Below, in pieces: positions 6,017-8,483 of a stretch of DNA of 8,483 nt. Both the position numbers and the translations under genes were made by a program. Source of the stretch: Aquificota bacterium (GTDB taxonomy: Bacteria; Aquificota; Aquificia; Aquificales; Aquificaceae); the NCBI GenBank assembly GCA_024280065.1, contig JAJRQX010000166.1, forward strand, positions 1 to 8,483, in the 5' to 3' direction. Under the pieces are notes generated by a model, which saw only the letters and a list, made by a program, of their open reading frames with translations, was not told where the DNA came from and did no database searches. Numbering within the stretch: position 1 is the first letter of the stretch; each line of letters starts with the position of its first letter.

Positions 6017-6504
6017 GACGTCCCCAGTATCCTGTTCAGCTTCTCTTCTATAGCTTCGGGTGATAGCTTCAGAAGTTTAGAGGGTTTCGGCCTTACCGCG
6101 GAGAATATCCTGGTGAGCTCCTCAGCGAGCTCCTTCAGGAAGAGCCTCACAGTCCCCAGGGCTACGCTCTTGGGACAGAGGACACCCACCAAGAACCTCT
6201 CTCCCACCGCCTTTACCACGACGTTCTGTTTCTTGCTTTCGTACTGTATGGCGTCAAGAAGGTCCTCATGGGACACCATCTTCGCCATCTCAAAGGCCGC
6301 TCCGAAAATACCGCTGATTATACTGGCCAGGAACTCCGCCTGTGTATCGTCCAGGTTCTTACCGTAGAAGGAGATTATCCTGCCCGCGTCATCGGAGAGG
6401 ATAACGAGGTCAGCGTCCGTTCTCATAACGAAGTTCTTGAGGGCGTTTATAAGCTGTTTTTCCGTCTCCTCGTCTATCTCATACTGGATTACGTCAAGCT
6501 CCAT
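6013..6504 (-). CDS. mglB: Roadblock/LC7-domain protein (MglB-like)
   Basis: This 163-residue cytoplasmic protein is the probable GTPase-activating or co-activating partner of the MglA-type GTPase next door. Residues about 14-125 follow the Roadblock/LC7 pattern: a helix, the strand pair DADLVILSDDAGRIISFYG (30-48), a long helix at 55-75, the strands IQYESKKQNVVVKAVGERFLVGVL (86-109) and the closing helix LGTVRLFLKELAEELTRIF (116-134). A C-terminal tail of about 30 residues, rich in Pro and Lys and then helical, lies outside the domain; tails of this kind in MglB can contact the GTPase (family knowledge, not tested here). GGAGG lies 4 bases before the ATG. It follows the receptor gene by 33 AT-rich bases and overlaps mglA by 4, so it is coupled to mglA translation. 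The MglB assignment rests on the fold pattern and this pairing. Confidence 0.87.
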   Translation of the reverse strand: MELDVIQYEIDEETEKQLINALKNFVMRTDADLVILSDDAGRIISFYGKNLDDTQAEFLASIISGIFGAAFEMAKMVSHEDLLDAIQYESKKQNVVVKAVGERFLVGVLCPKSVALGTVRLFLKELAEELTRIFSAVRPKPSKLLKLSPEAIEEKLNRILGTS

Positions 6505-6537
6505 ATCTCCCTCCTTAGCTATAAAATAATAACCCCC

Positions 6538-7653
6538 TCACTTGAGCAGATCCATAACCTTCTTTATGCTAACCCTCATCCTCTCAAAAGCCTCCGCCAA
6601 CCTTCCTATCTCGTCCTTGGAAGTTATGGGTATCCTCTGGTCAACCTCTCCCATGCTTATCCTCTCGGTGTGTTCTATCAGTGTGTTTATCGGTTCTTCA
6701 ACGTATCTCTTGAAGATCATGTAGCTTACGAAGAAGCTGAACACCACACCTATGAATATGAACATGAGTATGTAAATACCGAGCTGCTTGTAGGCGTCAA
6801 TGATCGGTGTGAGGTCGTAACCCAAGATGAGCAGACCTATGTTCTTCCTGGAGAAGTCAAAGATCGGCTTCGCCATTATAGCGTAGTTCTCCTTTATGAC
6901 TACCGTGTTGGGCCTTTCCATCGCGGATAGGAGTATGTCTCTCAGGATCGGGTTCGTCTCGTAGTACAGAAAGAAATCTCCTACCTTCTCCGCCTTCGCC
7001 GCCCACTCGGAGTGGGCAGCTGCTCTCCTCGTTATCAGGACGAGGCTGTCCATACCCGTGAGGTCCTTAAGCTCGTCCAGTATGGGGTTGAAGGGGATTA
7101 TGAGCTCAACCGCCCCCAAGTATCTGTCCCCGTCCACAATAGGGACCGCCCCGGTAACGAGAGTCCTACTGAGACCTACCTCTATACCCTTCTGGGGTGA
7201 CCTTCTCTGGGCTACGGTGACTATTATCCTTCTGAACTTGGATACGTCTATCCCGAACCTCTCTGGGTTCCAGGTCCTGAAGAAGGATATGGCCACGGGT
7301 TCAAGGAAGTGGAGCCTCAGGTCGTAGACCCCTGTCAGGATCTCAAGGTCCGACCTGACCTTGACATACTTGTAGAGGAGCTTCCTGTTCTTGGTGGCGA
7401 AGGCCCTCTTCACCGCAGGGTCAAGGCTGATAAGATAAGCTATTGAAAGCCCCGCGTTTTCTCTTATCTTGACGTGTTCAAGGAAGAGCTTGTAGCCGTT
7501 GTTGAGTATATCCTCCGCCTGTTTCTTCATCTGGCCCTGTATGAGTATATAGCTCACAGCGCCCACCGAACCTATCAGGATGAGCAGTATAATGATGTTC
7601 GGAACCACGAACTTCTCAATCAGAGAAGCGTTTCTAAAATACCTGCCTATCAT
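6538..7653 (-). CDS. dCache_3-like/HAMP membrane receptor without an output domain
   Basis: This 371-residue protein is built like the input half of a chemoreceptor or sensor kinase. Segment 16-38 is the first membrane helix. Residues 39-290 lie outside the membrane and resemble the double-Cache type 3 sensor: LRLHFLEPVAISFFRTWNPERFG (112-134) and GIEVGLSRTLVTGAVPIV (156-173) followed by DGDRYLGAVEL are its usual landmarks. Segment 291-314 is the second helix. Residues 315-370 form a HAMP domain with EEPINTL and DEIGRLAEAFERM. The protein stops one residue after HAMP: there is no methyl-accepting, kinase, GGDEF or phosphatase module. No frameshift into a further domain is visible downstream, where the Roadblock gene begins 33 bases later. 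AAGGGGG precedes the ATG. It is inferred to signal to the Roadblock/GTPase pair. The ligand is unknown; dCache_3 domains commonly bind small organic molecules. Confidence 0.85.
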   Translation of the reverse strand: MIGRYFRNASLIEKFVVPNIIILLILIGSVGAVSYILIQGQMKKQAEDILNNGYKLFLEHVKIRENAGLSIAYLISLDPAVKRAFATKNRKLLYKYVKVRSDLEILTGVYDLRLHFLEPVAISFFRTWNPERFGIDVSKFRRIIVTVAQRRSPQKGIEVGLSRTLVTGAVPIVDGDRYLGAVELIIPFNPILDELKDLTGMDSLVLITRRAAAHSEWAAKAEKVGDFFLYYETNPILRDILLSAMERPNTVVIKENYAIMAKPIFDFSRKNIGLLILGYDLTPIIDAYKQLGIYILMFIFIGVVFSFFVSYMIFKRYVEEPINTLIEHTERISMGEVDQRIPITSKDEIGRLAEAFERMRVSIKKVMDLLK

Positions 7654-7667
7654 CCCAAGGCCCCCTT

Positions 7668-8483
7668 TTAGATTATATCGGGCGATATCTCACGAATTTT
7701 CTCCCTGAACTCCCTTCTTGTTTCTTCTTCAGGTATCTCCTGAACCAGCCTTGGTATGAGGGTTTTGAGCTGTGGCCTTGTTAGGGAACCTTCTCTGAAA
7801 CCCATCTCGCTGAGTATCCTGCTCCACAAGATCTTACCCACCGGGCCCACCTTCCTTATGAACTCCGACCTAACGCCGTCAACGATGTCCGCTGGGAGCT
7901 CATCTTCTGGTTCAGCGGTGGTGGTGAGGTCAAAGGCTATCTCTACGTGCTCAAGCCTCTCCGCTAAGGAGACCTCGTAGACCGCTATTCTTCTCTCAGG
8001 GACATTCTCCACCTTCACGGAGATCTTGGCCTTCTGGTCCTCATCTTCAACAAAGAAACCCTTATCCTTTAAGATCCTCTCAACCTTCTGACCCCTGAAG
8101 AAGAGATCGTATCTGTATATACCTTGGCTCTCAACAACTATGACCGCGTTCTTCCTGTTTTCCGTAACGTGGTCTTCTGCTTCCTGATAAGTCATGAACA
8201 TGGTCTCAACGGTATGAATGTTCCCCTTGTGCATTGATACCAGGAAGTTCAGTATCTCGGGCTCAACCGCATACATGGACATGTAGCTCTTTGATGGTAT
8301 GAGATTCATGTTTATGTAAGCCCTCGCCTCCTCCCCGAAGCTACCGTTACCTCCAAACAGTGCTACGGGCTGTCCCCCACTGAATATGACCAGACCTATC
8401 AGGTCCTCCTCGGTGTAGAAGGCTATGTAGCCTGTTAGGTGGCTCCTGTGGGCCAGTTCCATCTCCCTGTTTACGTCAAGGAA
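7668..8483 (-). CDS. Hypothetical signalling protein, PATAN-like start, 5' end outside the window
   Basis: The last 271 residues are present; the frame is open at the window edge (FLDVNRE before Met at 8462), and that Met has no clear Shine-Dalgarno, so the true start lies beyond 8483. Residues 10-42 of the visible part, with TGYIAF followed by GLVIFSGGQPVALF, follow the pattern of DUF4388/PATAN domains (small beta-rich signalling domains often found beside response regulators and Roadblock proteins). The middle (about 75-190) is mixed alpha/beta without a motif I recognise, ending in an acidic linker TTTAEPEDELP. Residues 196-268, containing KVGPVGKILWSRIL and a terminal EETRREFREKIREI helix, resemble the DUF8082-type C-terminal domain. 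There is no signal peptide or membrane segment in the visible part. It heads the operon as seen, 14 bases before the receptor gene, and is likely a cytoplasmic partner of that pathway. Family names are from pattern memory only. Confidence 0.75.
   Translation of the reverse strand, partial: FLDVNREMELAHRSHLTGYIAFYTEEDLIGLVIFSGGQPVALFGGNGSFGEEARAYINMNLIPSKSYMSMYAVEPEILNFLVSMHKGNIHTVETMFMTYQEAEDHVTENRKNAVIVVESQGIYRYDLFFRGQKVERILKDKGFFVEDEDQKAKISVKVENVPERRIAVYEVSLAERLEHVEIAFDLTTTAEPEDELPADIVDGVRSEFIRKVGPVGKILWSRILSEMGFREGSLTRPQLKTLIPRLVQEIPEEETRREFREKIREISPDII

Noticed and set aside
6505..6537. AT-rich gap between receptor and Roadblock genes as an internal promoter
   Set aside because: It contains TATTATTTTATAG but no -35 match at proper distance and is only 33 bases long; co-transcription is simpler.
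6268..6930. A 220-codon plus-strand open frame opposite the Roadblock and receptor genes
   Set aside because: It spans the junction of two real opposite-strand genes, has a Tyr/His/Val-rich composition typical of the complement of this genome's codon use, and has no ribosome binding site.

Overview
The window looks like a chromosomal segment from a thermophilic bacterium, most likely one of the Aquificales (Hydrogenobacter, Thermocrinis, Hydrogenivirga or Aquifex type). This is inferred from the protein sequences (rich in Glu, Lys, Arg, Val and Ile), the heavy use of AGG/AGA for arginine and ATA for isoleucine, the very tight gene packing, and the family content. No rRNA or other taxonomic marker is present, so the assignment is tentative. 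No tRNA, CRISPR array, insertion sequence or long repeat was seen, and no intergenic gap exceeds about 65 bases.

Left part, plus strand (1-3057): an ArsR-family winged-helix regulator (23-316) is followed after 2 bp by a thioredoxin (319-648). Next come a membrane-anchored PilZ (c-di-GMP receptor type) protein (686-1744) and the ribosome-assembly GTPase Der (1759-3057). The last two starts lack a Shine-Dalgarno sequence and are each preceded by the same 10-mer, TAATATATAA.

Middle, minus strand (3058-5431): leuA (2-isopropylmalate synthase, 3818-5380) is followed by a DsbC/DsbG-like periplasmic thiol-disulfide protein (3058-3798). The stop codons of dsbC and der abut exactly, in TGATCA. The leuA leader holds the strongest regulatory signal of the window: a perfect TTGACA -35 box, and a 25-bp near-perfect palindrome that closely matches the Fur-family 7-1-7 operator and covers the -10 region.

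Right part, minus strand, transcribed from 8483 down to 5442: a four-gene signalling operon. Its order is a 5'-truncated protein with a PATAN/DUF4388-like start and a DUF8082-like end; a membrane receptor with a dCache_3-like extracytoplasmic sensor and a HAMP domain but no output module; an MglB-type Roadblock/LC7 protein; and an MglA-type Ras-like GTPase. As given, the GTPase gene is broken by a -1 frameshift that separates the NKRD guanine-specificity motif from the Walker A and PGQ motifs. The arrangement suggests a transmembrane sensor that signals directly to an MglA/MglB small-GTPase switch instead of a kinase or chemotaxis array. Together with the PilZ protein this could point to control of polarity or type IV pilus motility, but no pilus gene is visible here.
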